The position numbers were made by a program, and so were the translations under genes. The notes under the pieces were generated by a model. It was given only the letters and a program-made list of their open reading frames with translations, did not search any database and was not told the DNA's origin. From Oscillospiraceae bacterium (GTDB taxonomy: Bacteria > Bacillota > Clostridia > UMGS1810): 34,377 nucleotides of DNA. The stretch lies in the NCBI GenBank assembly GCA_015068985.1, contig SVJL01000007.1, forward strand, positions 1 to 34,377. The letters run 5' to 3'. Shown here one piece after another: positions 15,771 through 26,700 of this stretch (its first letter is position 1; each line of letters opens with the position of its first letter).

Positions 15771-15799
15771 ATTATATCATTATCATTTGATTTTGTCAA
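15771..15799 (-). promoter_or_regulatory. infC operon promoter
   Basis: TTGACA (15794-15799), a 17-bp spacer and a perfect TATAAT (15771-15776). It lies just downstream of the pseudouridine synthase gene. Confidence 0.85.
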
Positions 15800-15832
15800 C
15801 ACAAAAATTACTAAATTTTAATTTATTTTACA

Positions 15833-16474
15833 TCATATATTAAACAAATTCCACGGATAATTCTCTTTTGGCGGATAAGAAACTGCTTCGATGCTACCTT
15901 CGCCATCTGAAAGAGATATTTTGTGTGACCAGAGTGACACCCGACAGCCATTATCTTTGCTGCCGTATTTACCGTCGCCGCAAAGAGGCATTTTGCGTGA
16001 TGAAAACTGCACTCTTATCTGGTGGGTTCTGCCTGTGTGAAGTTTGATTCTAACAAGAGACAGAGTTTTGCCGCCATAAACTATGGTTTCAAGAACCTCA
16101 TACTCTAACGAAGCTTTTTTGACTCCCTTGCGTTCTCTCTTTACCACGAAAGACTTGTTTTTTCCTGAGTCCTTAAAGAGCAAATCTTTATACACTCCCC
16201 TATCCTCTGTTGGTTTACCCTCAACCACAACAAGGTAGGTTTTGTTTATTGATTGCTCTGAGGCAAGCTTTGAAAGTTGTGATGCACTTTTTTCATTTTT
16301 TGCAAAGAGAACTGCACCGCCAACGGCAGTGTCGAGGCGGTTGATGATAGCTGCATAACCAAAGAGTTGTGCTGCCATATCGGTAAAGCCTCTGCCATCG
16401 GGCGTTGATTGGGACACAATTCCTATGGGTTTTTCACAGATTGTCAGATTGCTATTTTCATACAAAACATTCAT
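15833..16474 (-). CDS. RluA-family rRNA pseudouridine synthase
   Basis: This 213-aa protein belongs to the RluA/RsuA-type TruB-like superfamily that isomerises uridine in rRNA. The catalytic aspartate is D48 in INRLDTAVGGAVLFAK. The second signature LVRIKLHTGRTHQIRVQFSSR is present, as are KTYLVVVEG and MPLCGDGKYG. It lacks an S4 domain and is shorter than classical RluC/RluD (about 300 aa), like the small single-domain RluA group. An in-frame start 36 bases upstream exists, but AAAGAGG sits correctly in front of the codon chosen. It lies between the rpoC terminator hairpin and the infC promoter. The modified position in rRNA cannot be predicted. Confidence 0.85.
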   Translation of the reverse strand: MNVLYENSNLTICEKPIGIVSQSTPDGRGFTDMAAQLFGYAAIINRLDTAVGGAVLFAKNEKSASQLSKLASEQSINKTYLVVVEGKPTEDRGVYKDLLFKDSGKNKSFVVKRERKGVKKASLEYEVLETIVYGGKTLSLVRIKLHTGRTHQIRVQFSSRKMPLCGDGKYGSKDNGCRVSLWSHKISLSDGEGSIEAVSYPPKENYPWNLFNI

Positions 16475-16496
16475 ACTGTACCTCTTTAGGCTAAAC

Positions 16497-16523
16497 CAAA
16501 GGCAGTGCAAAGCACTGCCTTTG
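16497..16523 (-). terminator. Hairpin terminator after rpoC
   Basis: A 12-bp perfect stem (CAAAGGCAGTGC with GCACTGCCTTTG) with a 3-base loop lies 11 bp after the rpoC stop. The T run is weak (TTTGGTTT), so read-through into the pseudouridine synthase gene is possible. Confidence 0.65.
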
Positions 16524-16533
16524 AGAATGTTAA

Positions 16534-19500
16534 TTATTTTGTTTCCAGATAGTCATCGGCATGAATGATTGGTGTAACCACTTCAACATTCTGATATACC
16601 GGCAGACCTGTTCCGGCAGGAATAAGCTTACCGATGATAACGTTTTCTTTAAGACCGATGAGGGGATCCTTTTTGCCCTTGATGGCAGCGTCTGTAAGAA
16701 CTCTGGTTGTTTCCTGGAAGGAAGCAGCAGAGAGGAACGAATCTGTTGCAAGAGCTGTTTTGGTAATACCAAGAAGAACGGGTTTGGAAACGGGTTCTGC
16801 CAAGCCTTTGGAAGCCATTTCTTCACAAACATGATTGAACTCGCTGCGGTCAACCATTGAACCAATGAGGAGGTTACTGTCACCGGGATCTTCGATGCGA
16901 ACCTTGCGGATCATCTGACGAACGATAACTTCAATATGTTTATCATTAATGTCGATACCCTGGAGACGGTATACTCTCTGAACCTCTCTGGTGAGATAGT
17001 CGGTAACAGCTGTGAGACCTGCCTGATCGGAAATTTTGCCCTTGATAGCAAGGAGATCCTGAGGATAGATTGAACCCTCTGTGAGTTCGTCACCTGCAAC
17101 AACTTCCTGACCGTCGGCAACCTTGAGTCTGGAACCATAGGGAATGAGATAGTTATTTGCAACACCGTTTTCATCAGTGATGATAACTTCTCTTTTCTTT
17201 TTGTTTTCTTCAACCTTAACGGTACCGTTTTCGTTGGCAAGAATTGCAACACCCTTGGGTTTGCGTGCCTCGAAGAGTTCTTCAACTCTGGGGAGACCCT
17301 GAGTGATATCGTCACCGGCAACACCGCCTGTGTGGAATGTTCTCATTGTGAGCTGTGTACCGGGTTCACCGATAGACTGAGCCGCAATGATACCAACAGC
17401 TTCACCTGCATTAACAAGCTCTGCAGTTGAAAGGTTGGAGCCATAACATTTTGCACACACGCCAATGCGAGCCTTACAAGTGAGGATACTTCTGATTTCA
17501 ACTTCTTCTATGCCGGCATCGCAAATCTCCTTGGCGATGTCTTCATTAATAAGAGCATCGGCTGCAACGATAACTTCGCCGGTTTGAGGATTAACAACGT
17601 CTTTGAGAGCAACTCTGCCGTTAAGACGGTCTTTGAGACCTTCGATAACTTCGTTGCCATCGGTGATTGCTCTGACTGCAACACCCGTTTTGATGCCGCA
17701 ATCTTCTTCACGGATGATAACATCCTGAGATACGTCGACAAGTCTTCTTGTGAGGTAACCGGAGTCGGCTGTACGAAGAGCTGTATCGGCAAGACCTTTA
17801 CGTGAACCGTGAGATGAAATGAAGTATTCCAGAACGTTAAGACCTTCACGGAAGTTAGCCTTGATAGGAACTTCGATTGCACGACCTGAGGTATCGGCCA
17901 TAAGACCACGCATACCTGCAAGCTGTTTGATCTGATCTTTACTACCACGGGCACCGGAGGTTGCCATCATATAGATTGGGTTATACTGATCGAGGTTGTC
18001 GATAAGGTCATCAGATATGGCGTCGACAGCTTCGTTCCATGAGCTGATTACTCTGTTGTATCTTTCCTCGTCACTTATGAGACCTCTCTTATACTGCTTG
18101 GTAATTTTGTCTACCTTGCCTTGTGCTTCATCGAGGTGCTGCTGCTTTGTTTCGGGGATGATGATATCGGATACGCTGATGGTTAAAGCGCCTCTTGTTG
18201 AGAACTTATAACCAAGAGCTTTGATATGGTCAAGAACACCGGCGGTAACTGTGGTACCGTGTTCCTTGATGCAATAATCAAAGATTTTGCCAAGGCCTTT
18301 TTTGTCGGCAACAAAGTTCATACCAATTTCGAGAGTGAGGGGACCTTCAACATTTCTGTTAACAAGGCCGATATCCTGAGGAATATTTTCGTTGAAAATA
18401 ATCTTACCTGCAGTTGCATCGATGATGCCTGTAACAGTTTCGCCGTTTACCTCTTTGGTATTAACAACTTTGATTGGAGCGTGGAGTCCAAGAACACCAC
18501 TATCATATGCCATAAGAACTTCGTCGAAGCTTGAGAAGCCTTTTCCTTCGCCCTGTTCACCGGGGAAGCAGCCCTCTTCGGTGAAGGTGGCAGGAGTTTT
18601 GCCTGCGGCTTCAAGCTCGAGGTTAATCCAATGGAGACCTTTGCCTGATTTGATTGCTTTTTTGTTGTTTTTATTAAATTCCTGATTGGAAAGATAACAT
18701 ACAACATCGCCTGCTTCAAAACCTGAATCACCGGGTTCGAGGATTTTAACTTCCTTGGGTTTGATGATTGTGAGGTAGTAACTACCAAGAACCATATCCT
18801 GAGTAGGAACGGTTACCGGTTTACCATCCTGAGGTTTGAGGAGGTTGTTTGCAGAGAGCATAAGGAATCTTGCTTCTGCCTGAGCCTCTGGTGAAAGAGG
18901 CACGTGAACAGCCATCTGGTCACCGTCGAAGTCGGCGTTGAACGCTGTACATACAAGAGGATGGAGCTTAATTGCTCTGCCCTCAACAAGCACGGGTTCA
19001 AATGCCTGAATACCAAGGCGGTGAAGTGTGGGAGCACGGTTGAGGAATACGGGGTGCTCTTTGATAACGTCTTCGAGCATATCCCAAACCTCGGGTCTTA
19101 CTCTTTCTACCATACGTTTTGCACTTTTGATATTGTGGCAGAGTCCGTCTTCAACGAGCTTCTTCATTACGAAGGGCTTGAAGAGTTCGAGTGCCATTTC
19201 TTTAGGCAAACCGCACTGATATATTTTAAGGTTAGGACCAACAACGATAACGGAACGGCCTGAATAGTCAACACGTTTACCGAGAAGGTTCTGACGGAAA
19301 CGTCCCTGCTTACCTTTGAGCATATCGGAGAGAGATTTTAAGGGGCGGTTGCCGGGGCCTGTTACCGGGCGGCCTCTGCGGCCGTTGTCGATGAGGGCGT
19401 CAACTGCTTCCTGAAGCATTCTCTTCTCGTTTCTAACGATAATGTCGGGTGCTTCAAGCTCTAAAAGTCTTTTAAGACGGTTGTTTCTGTTAATAACTCT

Positions 19501-20280
19501 TCTGTAGAGGTCGTTGAGGTCGGAGGTGGCAAATCTGCCGCCATCGAGCTGAACCATAGGTCTGATTTCGGGTGGGATTACGGGAACAACGTCCATAATC
19601 ATCCACTGGGGATCATTGCCCGAAAGACGAAATGCTTCAACAACTTCAAGTCTTTTTGCAACACGGATTTTTTTCTGACCCTGAGAAGAATCGAGCTCTT
19701 CTTTGAGTTCTTTTGAAAGAACTTCAAGATCTATTTTGGCAAGAAGCTCTTTAACAGCTTCAGCACCCATGCCGGCTTTGAAACCGTCACGACCGTATTT
19801 TTCGGTGTAGTCTCTGTATTCTTTCTCGGTAAGAGTCTGTTTTTCTTCCAGATCTGTTTTACCGGGATCGATTACAACATAGGCTGCAAAATAGAGGATT
19901 CTTTCCAAGATTCGGGGTGACATATCGAGGATGAGACCCATACGGCTTGGAATGCCCTTGAAATACCAGATGTGGGATACAGGGGCAGCAAGCTCAATGT
20001 GACCCATACGCTCTCTACGAACTTTGGAGCGTGTTACTTCTACGCCGCATCGATCGCAGACAATGCCTTTGTAACGGATTCTTTTGTATTTACCGCAATA
20101 ACACTCCCAGTCTTTCTGAGGTCCGAAGATTTTTTCGCAGAAAAGACCGTCGCGTTCGGGTTTTAAGGTTCTGTAGTTTATGGTTTCGGGCTTTTTAACT
20201 TCGCCGTGTGACCATTCCCTGATTTTTTCGGGAGAAGCCAAACCAATCTTTATAGATTCAAAATCATTAAATGCTGACAT
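16534..20280 (-). CDS. rpoC: RNA polymerase beta' subunit
   Basis: This 1248-aa catalytic subunit of RNA polymerase contains the N-terminal zinc ribbon (CYCG...CDRCG, about residues 60-78), the catalytic NADFDGD triad loop, the [18 protein letters not shown] switch region, the trigger-loop region [21 protein letters not shown], and the second zinc site [13 protein letters not shown]. Length is close to Bacillus RpoC (about 1200 aa). AAGGAGATAG precedes the start, 15 bp after rpoB. A hairpin follows the stop. No frameshift or unusual substitution was seen. Confidence 0.98.
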   Translation of the reverse strand: MSAFNDFESIKIGLASPEKIREWSHGEVKKPETINYRTLKPERDGLFCEKIFGPQKDWECYCGKYKRIRYKGIVCDRCGVEVTRSKVRRERMGHIELAAPVSHIWYFKGIPSRMGLILDMSPRILERILYFAAYVVIDPGKTDLEEKQTLTEKEYRDYTEKYGRDGFKAGMGAEAVKELLAKIDLEVLSKELKEELDSSQGQKKIRVAKRLEVVEAFRLSGNDPQWMIMDVVPVIPPEIRPMVQLDGGRFATSDLNDLYRRVINRNNRLKRLLELEAPDIIVRNEKRMLQEAVDALIDNGRRGRPVTGPGNRPLKSLSDMLKGKQGRFRQNLLGKRVDYSGRSVIVVGPNLKIYQCGLPKEMALELFKPFVMKKLVEDGLCHNIKSAKRMVERVRPEVWDMLEDVIKEHPVFLNRAPTLHRLGIQAFEPVLVEGRAIKLHPLVCTAFNADFDGDQMAVHVPLSPEAQAEARFLMLSANNLLKPQDGKPVTVPTQDMVLGSYYLTIIKPKEVKILEPGDSGFEAGDVVCYLSNQEFNKNNKKAIKSGKGLHWINLELEAAGKTPATFTEEGCFPGEQGEGKGFSSFDEVLMAYDSGVLGLHAPIKVVNTKEVNGETVTGIIDATAGKIIFNENIPQDIGLVNRNVEGPLTLEIGMNFVADKKGLGKIFDYCIKEHGTTVTAGVLDHIKALGYKFSTRGALTISVSDIIIPETKQQHLDEAQGKVDKITKQYKRGLISDEERYNRVISSWNEAVDAISDDLIDNLDQYNPIYMMATSGARGSKDQIKQLAGMRGLMADTSGRAIEVPIKANFREGLNVLEYFISSHGSRKGLADTALRTADSGYLTRRLVDVSQDVIIREEDCGIKTGVAVRAITDGNEVIEGLKDRLNGRVALKDVVNPQTGEVIVAADALINEDIAKEICDAGIEEVEIRSILTCKARIGVCAKCYGSNLSTAELVNAGEAVGIIAAQSIGEPGTQLTMRTFHTGGVAGDDITQGLPRVEELFEARKPKGVAILANENGTVKVEENKKKREVIITDENGVANNYLIPYGSRLKVADGQEVVAGDELTEGSIYPQDLLAIKGKISDQAGLTAVTDYLTREVQRVYRLQGIDINDKHIEVIVRQMIRKVRIEDPGDSNLLIGSMVDRSEFNHVCEEMASKGLAEPVSKPVLLGITKTALATDSFLSAASFQETTRVLTDAAIKGKKDPLIGLKENVIIGKLIPAGTGLPVYQNVEVVTPIIHADDYLETK

Positions 20281-20295
20281 AAGCTATCTCCTTTC

Positions 20296-23200
20296 TTATT
20301 GATCACCAAAATCATCTTCAATTGAGTCTATCGAGCTGTCAAGATCGTCAATATCATCAAAATCTACAATGTAGTCTTCGCCCATATCCAACACGTCGGG
20401 AGCTTCAAGATCGTCAAAATCATCAGCTGCAAGAATATCGGAGAAGTCAAGTTCGTCTTCGTCGGAATCACCGAATGAATCGGGTTCGTCGAAGTCATCA
20501 TCACCGGCAATATCATCATCGGACACATCTTCTTCGGAGTCGGTATCCTCGTCAACATCGAAGCCGTCGTAATAGTCGGTTTCGTTGCCTTCGAGATTGA
20601 GGCGGAGTTCTGTATCGTCATCGTCATCGTCGGATTCTCTGATGGGAATAACCTCATCGTTGGCATCGAGCACCTGAACATCGAGTCCAAGACTCTGAAG
20701 CTCTTTGATGAGAACTTTGAAGGATTCGGGAACACCCGGCTTGGGAACGTTCTCGCCCTTAACAATTGCTTCGTAGGTTTTAACACGACCAACAACGTCG
20801 TCGGACTTAACGGTGAGGATTTCTTGCAGTGTGTAGGCTGCACCGTAGGCTTCGAGAGCCCAAACTTCCATCTCACCGAATCTCTGACCGCCAAACTGTG
20901 CCTTACCGCCGAGAGGCTGCTGTGTAACCAGTGAGTAAGGACCGGTGGAACGAGCGTGGATTTTGTCGTCTACGAGGTGGTGGAGCTTGAGGTAATACAT
21001 ATAACCAACAGTTACCGGACTATCGAACGGATCACCTGTGCGGCCGTCGTAAAGAACGGTTTTGCCATCGAGGGATTTGCCTGCAAGCTTGAGTGTTTCA
21101 AATATATCTTTCTCGGTTGCACCGTCAAATACGGGGGTAGCAATCTTCCAGCCAAGAGCTTTTGCTGCATAACCCAAGTGAACTTCGAGAACCTGTCCGA
21201 TGTTCATTCGTGAAGGTACGCCGAGGGGGTTGAGCACTATCTGGAGAGGTGTGCCATCGGGAAGGAAAGGCATATCCTCTTCGGGGAGAATACGGGAAAT
21301 AACACCTTTGTTACCGTGACGTCCTGCCATTTTATCGCCGACGGAGATTTTTCTCTTCTGAGCGATATAACAGCGTACGAGCTGGTTAACTCCGGGAGGA
21401 AGCTCGTCGCCATTTTCACGGGTGAAGATTTTGATATCAACAACGATACCGGACTCACCGTGGGGAACTCTGAGAGAGGTGTCTCGCACGTCTCTGGCTT
21501 TTTCGCCAAAGATTGCACGAAGAAGTCTTTCTTCGGCAGAAAGCTCGGTTTCGCCCTTGGGAGTAACCTTACCAACGAGAATGTCTCCCGCTCTGACTTC
21601 TGCACCAATGCGCACGATACCTCTTTCGTCGATATCTTTGAGAGCATCTTCACCAACGTTGGAAATGTCACGTGTGATTTCTTCGGCACCAAGCTTGGTG
21701 TCACGTGCTTCACACTCGTATTCTTCTATGTGGATTGATGTGAATACATCTTCTTTTACAAGGCGCTCATTAATAAGGATAGCATCCTCGTAGTTATAAC
21801 CTTCCCATGTCATAAAGCCGATGAGAATGTTTTTACCGAGGGAAATTTCGCCGTTGGCTGTTGAAGGACCATCGGCAATGATATCTCCTTTTTTAACTCT
21901 TTCGCCATTGGAAACGATAGGCTTCTGGTTGATGCAGGTGCTCTGGTTGGAGCGGAGGAATTTGATGAACTTATAGCTGCGAACGTTGCCATCGTCTTCA
22001 CGAACGAGAACTTCGTCGGCACCTACTCTGATAACTTCACCGTCTTCTTTTGCAAGAACACACACACCTGAATCTTTTGCTGCTTTATATTCCATACCTG
22101 TGCCGACAATGGGAGATTCGGTCTTGAGCAGAGGAACCGCCTGACGCTGCATGTTGGAGCCCATGAGAGCACGAACGGCGTCATCGTTTTCGAGGAAGGG
22201 AATCATTGCTGTTGCAACAGATACAATCTGTTTGGGAGAAACGTCGACATAGTCAACCTTTGAGGGGTCAACTTCAACAAATTCATCTCTGTATCTTACA
22301 ATAACCTTGGGGTTAACGAACGAGCCGTCTTCTGCGAGCTTTTCGCTGGCAGGTGCAACCATAAAGTTATCTTCAACGTCGGCTGTCATATAGGCAATTT
22401 CGTCGGTAACCTTTAAGTTTTCTTTGTCGAACTTCCTGTAAGGAGCTTCAATGAAGCCATATTCATTTATTCTTGCATAGCACGCAAGGGAGTTGATAAG
22501 ACCGATGTTAGGACCTTCAGGAGTTTCGATAGGACACATTCTGCCGTAGTGAGAATGGTGAACGTCTCGAACTTCGAAGCCTGCTCTTTCTCTGGAAAGA
22601 CCGCCGGGACCGAGAGCCGAGAGACGTCTTTTGTGAGTGAGCTCAGCTAAGGGGTTGGTCTGATCCATAAACTGAGAAAGCTGTGATGAACCAAAGAACT
22701 CTTTGATTGCGGAAACAACAGGTCTTGAGTTTATGAGAAGCTGAGGTGTTACGGCATCGAGATCCTGAATGGTCATTCTTTCTCTTACAACTCTTTCAAG
22801 ACGTGAAAGACCAATGCGGAACTGGTTTTGCAAAAGCTCACCAACTGCACGGAGACGACGGTTACCCAAGTGGTCGATATCGTCGGTTGTGCCTATGCCG
22901 TAAACGATGTTGTTGTGATAGTTAATGGAAGCATAAATATCTTCTGTGATGATGTGTTTGGGAATGAGGTCGGTCATTCTTTCTTTGATGAGCTTTTTGA
23001 GCTCTTCCACATCATCTGTGGATGCTAAAATTTCTTTAAGCACGCTGAACTTAACTTTTTCGTTAATGTCGAACTCTGCAATTGCTTCGGCAAGTTCGGA
23101 AGAGATGTGGTCAAAAATGTTGACCATATCGTTGGTGAAAATTTTGATTTCTTTATCTTCAACCTTAACCCACACAGTGTTGATGCCCATCTTTTCGAGC

Positions 23201-24147
23201 TCGCGGGCTTTATCGGCAGAAACAACCTCTCCTGCTTCGGCAAGAATTTCGCCGGTTTCTTCATCAACAACAGGACGTGCTAAGACTTGATTTTTGATGC
23301 GGGCAGAAAGTGAAAGCTTTTTGTTGAATTTGAAACGACCAACTCTGGACAAATCGTAACGCTTTGCATCGAAGAAAAGTCCGTTAATAAGAGTGGTGGC
23401 ACTTTCGACCGTGGGGGGTTCGCCGGGACGAAGCTTTTTGTAGATTTCGATAAGAGCTTCTTCGGCATTGGTGGTGAAATCTTTTTCTAAGGTTGTGTTG
23501 ATCTTTTCATCATAGCCGAACATTTCGAGAATTTCGGCATTTGTGTTAAGACCGAGTGCACGGATCAAAACAGTTACAGGCAGCTTACGGGTTCTGTCTA
23601 TACGCACGGAAAAAACGTCGTTGGAATCGGTTTCATATTCCAGCCACGCACCGCGGTTTGGTATAACGGTAGCATCATAGAGCTCTTTACCGGTTTTGTC
23701 ATGCTGCATTGCAAAGTAGATGCCCGGAGAACGGACAACCTGGCTTACGATAACACGCTCGGCACCATTGATAATAAAGGTACCCTGATCGGTCATGAGC
23801 GGAAATTCTCCCATGAAGATTTCCTGTTCCTTAACTTCGCCGGTCTCTTTGTTGATAAGCCTTACTTTAATCTTGAGGGGCTTTGAGTAGGTGGCATCAC
23901 GTGCCTTACACTCCTCGATGGAATACTTGGGATTTTCATCCAGATAGTAGTCATCAAATTCCAAGATAAGGTTACCGGAAAAGTCGCAGATTGGAGATAC
24001 ATCTTCGAGAACCTCCTTGAGACCTTTGTCGATGAACCACTGGTATGAATTCTTCTGCACCTCAATTAAGTTTGGCATTTCGAGAACTTCGTCAATTTTG
24101 GAATAACTCATTCTTTCGTTTTTACCAAGCTTGATAGGATGTACCAT
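20296..24147 (-). CDS. rpoB: RNA polymerase beta subunit with long acidic C-terminal tail
   Basis: This 1283-aa subunit forms one pincer of RNA polymerase and the rifampicin pocket. The rifampicin region reads [18 protein letters not shown] then [20 protein letters not shown], the normal Firmicute wild type. The C-terminal core ends normally ([20 protein letters not shown], then [19 protein letters not shown]). Residues 1171-1283 then form a tail of 113 residues, 56 of them Asp or Glu with a single Arg, rich in DDD and DE clusters and presumably disordered. GAGGTGATAG precedes the start. rplJ and rplL, which usually precede rpoB, are not adjacent; instead luxS is upstream and rpoB has its own promoter and structured leader. 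Confidence 0.98.
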   Translation of the reverse strand: MVHPIKLGKNERMSYSKIDEVLEMPNLIEVQKNSYQWFIDKGLKEVLEDVSPICDFSGNLILEFDDYYLDENPKYSIEECKARDATYSKPLKIKVRLINKETGEVKEQEIFMGEFPLMTDQGTFIINGAERVIVSQVVRSPGIYFAMQHDKTGKELYDATVIPNRGAWLEYETDSNDVFSVRIDRTRKLPVTVLIRALGLNTNAEILEMFGYDEKINTTLEKDFTTNAEEALIEIYKKLRPGEPPTVESATTLINGLFFDAKRYDLSRVGRFKFNKKLSLSARIKNQVLARPVVDEETGEILAEAGEVVSADKARELEKMGINTVWVKVEDKEIKIFTNDMVNIFDHISSELAEAIAEFDINEKVKFSVLKEILASTDDVEELKKLIKERMTDLIPKHIITEDIYASINYHNNIVYGIGTTDDIDHLGNRRLRAVGELLQNQFRIGLSRLERVVRERMTIQDLDAVTPQLLINSRPVVSAIKEFFGSSQLSQFMDQTNPLAELTHKRRLSALGPGGLSRERAGFEVRDVHHSHYGRMCPIETPEGPNIGLINSLACYARINEYGFIEAPYRKFDKENLKVTDEIAYMTADVEDNFMVAPASEKLAEDGSFVNPKVIVRYRDEFVEVDPSKVDYVDVSPKQIVSVATAMIPFLENDDAVRALMGSNMQRQAVPLLKTESPIVGTGMEYKAAKDSGVCVLAKEDGEVIRVGADEVLVREDDGNVRSYKFIKFLRSNQSTCINQKPIVSNGERVKKGDIIADGPSTANGEISLGKNILIGFMTWEGYNYEDAILINERLVKEDVFTSIHIEEYECEARDTKLGAEEITRDISNVGEDALKDIDERGIVRIGAEVRAGDILVGKVTPKGETELSAEERLLRAIFGEKARDVRDTSLRVPHGESGIVVDIKIFTRENGDELPPGVNQLVRCYIAQKRKISVGDKMAGRHGNKGVISRILPEEDMPFLPDGTPLQIVLNPLGVPSRMNIGQVLEVHLGYAAKALGWKIATPVFDGATEKDIFETLKLAGKSLDGKTVLYDGRTGDPFDSPVTVGYMYYLKLHHLVDDKIHARSTGPYSLVTQQPLGGKAQFGGQRFGEMEVWALEAYGAAYTLQEILTVKSDDVVGRVKTYEAIVKGENVPKPGVPESFKVLIKELQSLGLDVQVLDANDEVIPIRESDDDDDDTELRLNLEGNETDYYDGFDVDEDTDSEEDVSDDDIAGDDDFDEPDSFGDSDEDELDFSDILAADDFDDLEAPDVLDMGEDYIVDFDDIDDLDSSIDSIEDDFGDQ

Positions 24148-24315
24148 GTTTCTATCACCTCATATTTTTTTTTTGCTGCGGAAGGATTTTTCATCCTTTT
24201 GTAACAAGGATGACCTGTGCAATCACAGTAATAGTGCATAATTGCAAAGAAAATCACGCACAAAAAACCGTGATTATGCACAATCGAAAATCCATAAAAA
24301 CGGCTATAACTGCAA
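24148..24315 (-). promoter_or_regulatory. Structured 5' leader of rpoBC
   Basis: The ~168-nt leader contains several perfect hairpins: GTGCATAAT/ATTATGCAC (24234-24242 with 24273-24281), enclosing a CACG/CGTG helix; CTGTG/CACAG (24215-24228); and TCATCCTT/AAGGATGA (24191-24213). The AAGGAT/ATCCTT helix (24182-24198) reuses ATCCTT bases of the previous helix, so these two exclude each other. The second lies about 35 nt before the start codon. This could be a regulatory switch, perhaps replacing the absent L10-type leader. No known riboswitch class was recognised. Confidence 0.5.
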
Positions 24316-24321
24316 TTTATA

Positions 24322-24350
24322 ATAATAGCACAAAATATTTTGAATGTCAA
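24322..24350 (-). promoter_or_regulatory. rpoBC promoter
   Basis: TTGACA (24345-24350), a 17-bp spacer and TATTAT (24322-24327), about 170 bp before the rpoB start and behind luxS. Confidence 0.8.
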
Positions 24351-24415
24351 GTAAAATTTTAGAAATTTTTTTAGCTTTTTCCAGATTATTTTTTAAATGT
24401 GCAAATTACATTTTT

Positions 24416-24447
24416 GTGATAAATATATTATTTCATATAATTATCAC
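24416..24447 (-). terminator. A/T-rich stem-loop at the luxS stop
   Basis: GTGATAA and TTATCAC pair around an inner TATAT/ATATA stretch, spanning the luxS stop codon, followed on the minus strand by AAAAATG rather than a T run. It is a weak terminator or mRNA-stabilising end at best. Confidence 0.3.
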
Positions 24448-24907
24448 TAAGGCCTTTATCAAGAACATCTTTTGCATACTTTTTTGCAAGGGGCAAAGAA
24501 TGAAGCCTGTAGTTACCACACTGAATTTCATTATTTGCAGGAATTGAATCGGCTACAATAACAAGCTTTAAGGCCTCAGTAAGCTTTTGAGCAATAACCG
24601 ACTCATCCCACTCTCCCCATATTGTCATATAAAAGCCTGTTCTGCATCCCATTGGTGAAATGTCGATTATTTTTGAAGCAAAGGCTTCGTCGGCATCTCT
24701 GAGATAAGTGGCAAGAAGATGCTCTAAGGTGTGAATGCCTTCAGATTGCATTTCGGATTCGTTTGGTTGGGTGAAGCGAAGGTCAAACTTTGTGACAATA
24801 TCTCCTTTGTCACCTGTTAGGACTGTGCATTTGCGTACAAAAGGTGCTTTGACTTTTGTGTGATCCAGCTCAAAGCTTTCAACTTTTGAAAATTTACTTT
24901 CGTTCAT
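24428..24907 (-). CDS. luxS: S-ribosylhomocysteine lyase
   Basis: This 159-aa metalloenzyme cleaves S-ribosylhomocysteine to homocysteine and DPD, the precursor of autoinducer-2, as part of S-adenosylmethionine detoxification. The HxxEH zinc motif (H59-T-L-E-H63) is present, with the third metal ligand C130 (EIQCGNYRLHSL) and the catalytic cysteine C88 (SPMGCRTGFY). Length is normal (about 157 aa). AGGAGGT precedes the start. It follows the DUF523 gene by about 37 bp. No mtnN/pfs or methionine-cycle gene is next to it. Confidence 0.95.
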   Translation of the reverse strand: MNESKFSKVESFELDHTKVKAPFVRKCTVLTGDKGDIVTKFDLRFTQPNESEMQSEGIHTLEHLLATYLRDADEAFASKIIDISPMGCRTGFYMTIWGEWDESVIAQKLTEALKLVIVADSIPANNEIQCGNYRLHSLPLAKKYAKDVLDKGLSDNYMK

Positions 24908-24944
24908 AGGTTACCTCCTGAATATACAGACTTTATCATACAGA

Positions 24945-25433
24945 TTAATGATGGTGATTGTGGGGGTCACCGTCGGCAAGAAGCTTGGCTAAATTTGCTT
25001 CTGTCTCATCGAACACGGGAATTCCATTTTCAATTAGTTTGCGAACAGTTATGCCCTCACCGGTTATTTTGGTTCCGGTGAAGGTGCCGTCATAGATTCT
25101 TTTGCAGCCGCAGGAAGGACTCCCCTGCTTCATTATTGCAACTCTGACGCCGTTTTTGCGAGCGATTTCAAGTGCTTTTTCGGCACCAAGTTCAAACTGA
25201 GCCGTCACATCGTCGCCTTCCTTGTTATACACTCTGCCCTCTTTTATTTCTGAGGGGACACGAGGAGTTGAAAGTCCTCCAAGCTCTTCGGGGCAAACAG
25301 GAATAAGGCGACCGGTGTTTTTGAGAATCTGGAATGTTTTGTCACGAAGGAGATTGTTTGTGCCGTCATATTTACAGCAATGACCATATAGGCACGCCGA
25401 AACTAAGATTTTGCTTTTGGGTTTGTTTGTCAT
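24945..25433 (-). CDS. DUF523 family protein
   Basis: This 162-aa protein of the DUF523 family has the hallmark KILVSACLYGHCCKYDG (residues 8-24), PVCPEELGGLSTPRVPSEI (about 44-62) and MKQGSPSCGCKRIYDGTFTG (about 97-116). The family's conserved cysteines (SACL, CxYDG, CPE, SPSCG) suggest metal or cluster binding, but the function is unknown. The C-terminus ends with GDPHNHHH, a histidine-rich tail that could bind metal. The start has AAGGAGG nine bases upstream. It lies between a palindromic repeat and luxS, in the same direction as luxS. Confidence 0.85.
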   Translation of the reverse strand: MTNKPKSKILVSACLYGHCCKYDGTNNLLRDKTFQILKNTGRLIPVCPEELGGLSTPRVPSEIKEGRVYNKEGDDVTAQFELGAEKALEIARKNGVRVAIMKQGSPSCGCKRIYDGTFTGTKITGEGITVRKLIENGIPVFDETEANLAKLLADGDPHNHHH

Positions 25434-25456
25434 ATTGGCCTCCTTAAATTAACAAC

Positions 25457-25522
25457 GTAGGGGCGATTCACGAATTTCCGAACTACAAATTTGCTCTCGG
25501 ACGATTCGTGAATCGCCCCTAC
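25457..25522. repeat. Dispersed palindromic repeat, two-arm form
   Basis: Two perfect 19-bp arms (25457-25475 and 25504-25522, core GGGGCGATTCACGAAT) flank a 28-base centre that has its own short TCCGA/TCGGA pairing. It lies between the aminotransferase and DUF523 genes. The same core recurs at 26701-26722, also 3' of a gene and also preceded on the minus strand by AATAAAGCGTAA just after the stop. Confidence 0.85.
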
Positions 25523-25553
25523 AAAAATCATAAAAGGCGAATTTTACGCTTTA

Positions 25554-26579
25554 TTATTTAATAACCTTTATCCAGCCCTCGGGTGCAGGAATTCTGCCCA
25601 TCTGAATACCGGTGAGAGTGTCGTAGAGCTTTTTGGTTACAGGGCCCATTTCTGTCATACCGGAGGGCAGGCAGATTTCTTTGCCGTGGTCAACAATTTT
25701 GCCAACGGGCGAAATAACCGCTGCTGTGCCGCAAAGGCCACATTCTGCCATTTCGGGAAGCTCTTTAACATCGATTTCTCTTTCTTCTGCCTCCAAACCA
25801 AGATACTCTTTTGCAACATACATAAGAGAGCGACGTGTGATAGAAGGAAGAATGCTGTCTGATTTAGGAGTTACAATCTTACCTTCTTTGGTTACAAAGA
25901 GGAAGTTTGCACCGCCGGTTTCTTCAACCTTAGTGTGGGTTGCGGCATCGAGATACATATTTTCATCGTAGCCCTGATTGTGAGCATCAACGATATTATA
26001 AAGACTCATTGCATAGTTAAGACCAGCCTTAACGTTACCTGTGCCTTTTGGAGCAGCACGGTCGAGATCGGACACTCTGATGGTGAGGGGTTTTACACCG
26101 CCTTTAAAATAAGGACCAACAGGTGTTGCAAAAATGCGGAACTGATATTCGGTTGCAGGTTTAACACCAATAACGGGGTTTGAACCAAACATAAAGGGGC
26201 GAAGATAAAGAGTTGCGCCTGAACCAAAGGGTGGAACATAGGCTTCATTTGCAGCAACAACTTTTTCTACGGCATCTATGAATCTGTCCTTTGGAAATTC
26301 GGGGATTTCAAGACGTCTTGCAGAATCGATCATTCTGTCGGCGTTGAGGTCGGGACGGAACACTACAATATGACCGTCTTCGGTGGTGTAGGCTTTGAGA
26401 CCTTCAAAGCAGGTCTGAGCATACTGAAGCACACCGGCACACTCGCTGATAACAACTGTTGCATCTGTGGTGAGCTTGCCCTCATCCCATGCACCGTCTT
26501 TGTATTCTGAAACATATCTCTGCTCGGTGGGTATGTAGCCAAAGCCGAGATTGCCCCAATCGATATTTTTCTTTTCCAT
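25554..26579 (-). CDS. ilvE: Branched-chain amino acid aminotransferase
   Basis: This 341-aa class IV PLP enzyme transfers the amino group between glutamate and the 2-oxo acids of leucine, isoleucine and valine. The PLP lysine is K184 in GTGNVKAGLNYAMSL. Other BCAT features are YAQTCFEGLKAY, FRPDLNADRM, YLRPFMFGS and the CGTAAVISPVG motif near the C-terminus. The eukaryote-like, longer type-II BCAT form is indicated by the length and the WGNLGFGYIPTE opening. The start was placed at the ATG with AAAGGATG in front; in-frame starts 9 and 27 bases further upstream lack a proper ribosome binding site. It is monocistronic in appearance, with its own promoter, and is followed by a palindromic repeat. 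No T-box was seen in the short leader. Confidence 0.92.
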   Translation of the reverse strand: MEKKNIDWGNLGFGYIPTEQRYVSEYKDGAWDEGKLTTDATVVISECAGVLQYAQTCFEGLKAYTTEDGHIVVFRPDLNADRMIDSARRLEIPEFPKDRFIDAVEKVVAANEAYVPPFGSGATLYLRPFMFGSNPVIGVKPATEYQFRIFATPVGPYFKGGVKPLTIRVSDLDRAAPKGTGNVKAGLNYAMSLYNIVDAHNQGYDENMYLDAATHTKVEETGGANFLFVTKEGKIVTPKSDSILPSITRRSLMYVAKEYLGLEAEEREIDVKELPEMAECGLCGTAAVISPVGKIVDHGKEICLPSGMTEMGPVTKKLYDTLTGIQMGRIPAPEGWIKVIK

Positions 26580-26624
26580 TGGAATCATCCTTTCGTAATA
26601 TTGCAAATTTATATTAATTAAGAT

Positions 26625-26653
26625 ATTATATCACAAATGACAATGTTTTGCAA
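26625..26653 (-). promoter_or_regulatory. ilvE promoter
   Basis: TTGCAA (26648-26653), a 17-bp spacer and a perfect TATAAT (26625-26630), about 45 bp before the start codon. Confidence 0.75.
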
Positions 26654-26700
26654 GGTGTTTTTGACAAACAAAATCTATATTTTATAAATAATCATTAAAA

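Noticed and set aside
16911-17954. Long antisense and out-of-frame open frames within rpoC and rpoB
   Set aside because: They are shadows created by codon bias in highly expressed genes; no ribosome binding sites or recognisable domains.
22550-22720. Possible rifampicin-resistance changes in RpoB (DQTNP instead of E. coli DQNNP)
   Set aside because: [19 protein letters not shown] is the normal wild-type sequence in Bacillus and other Firmicutes.
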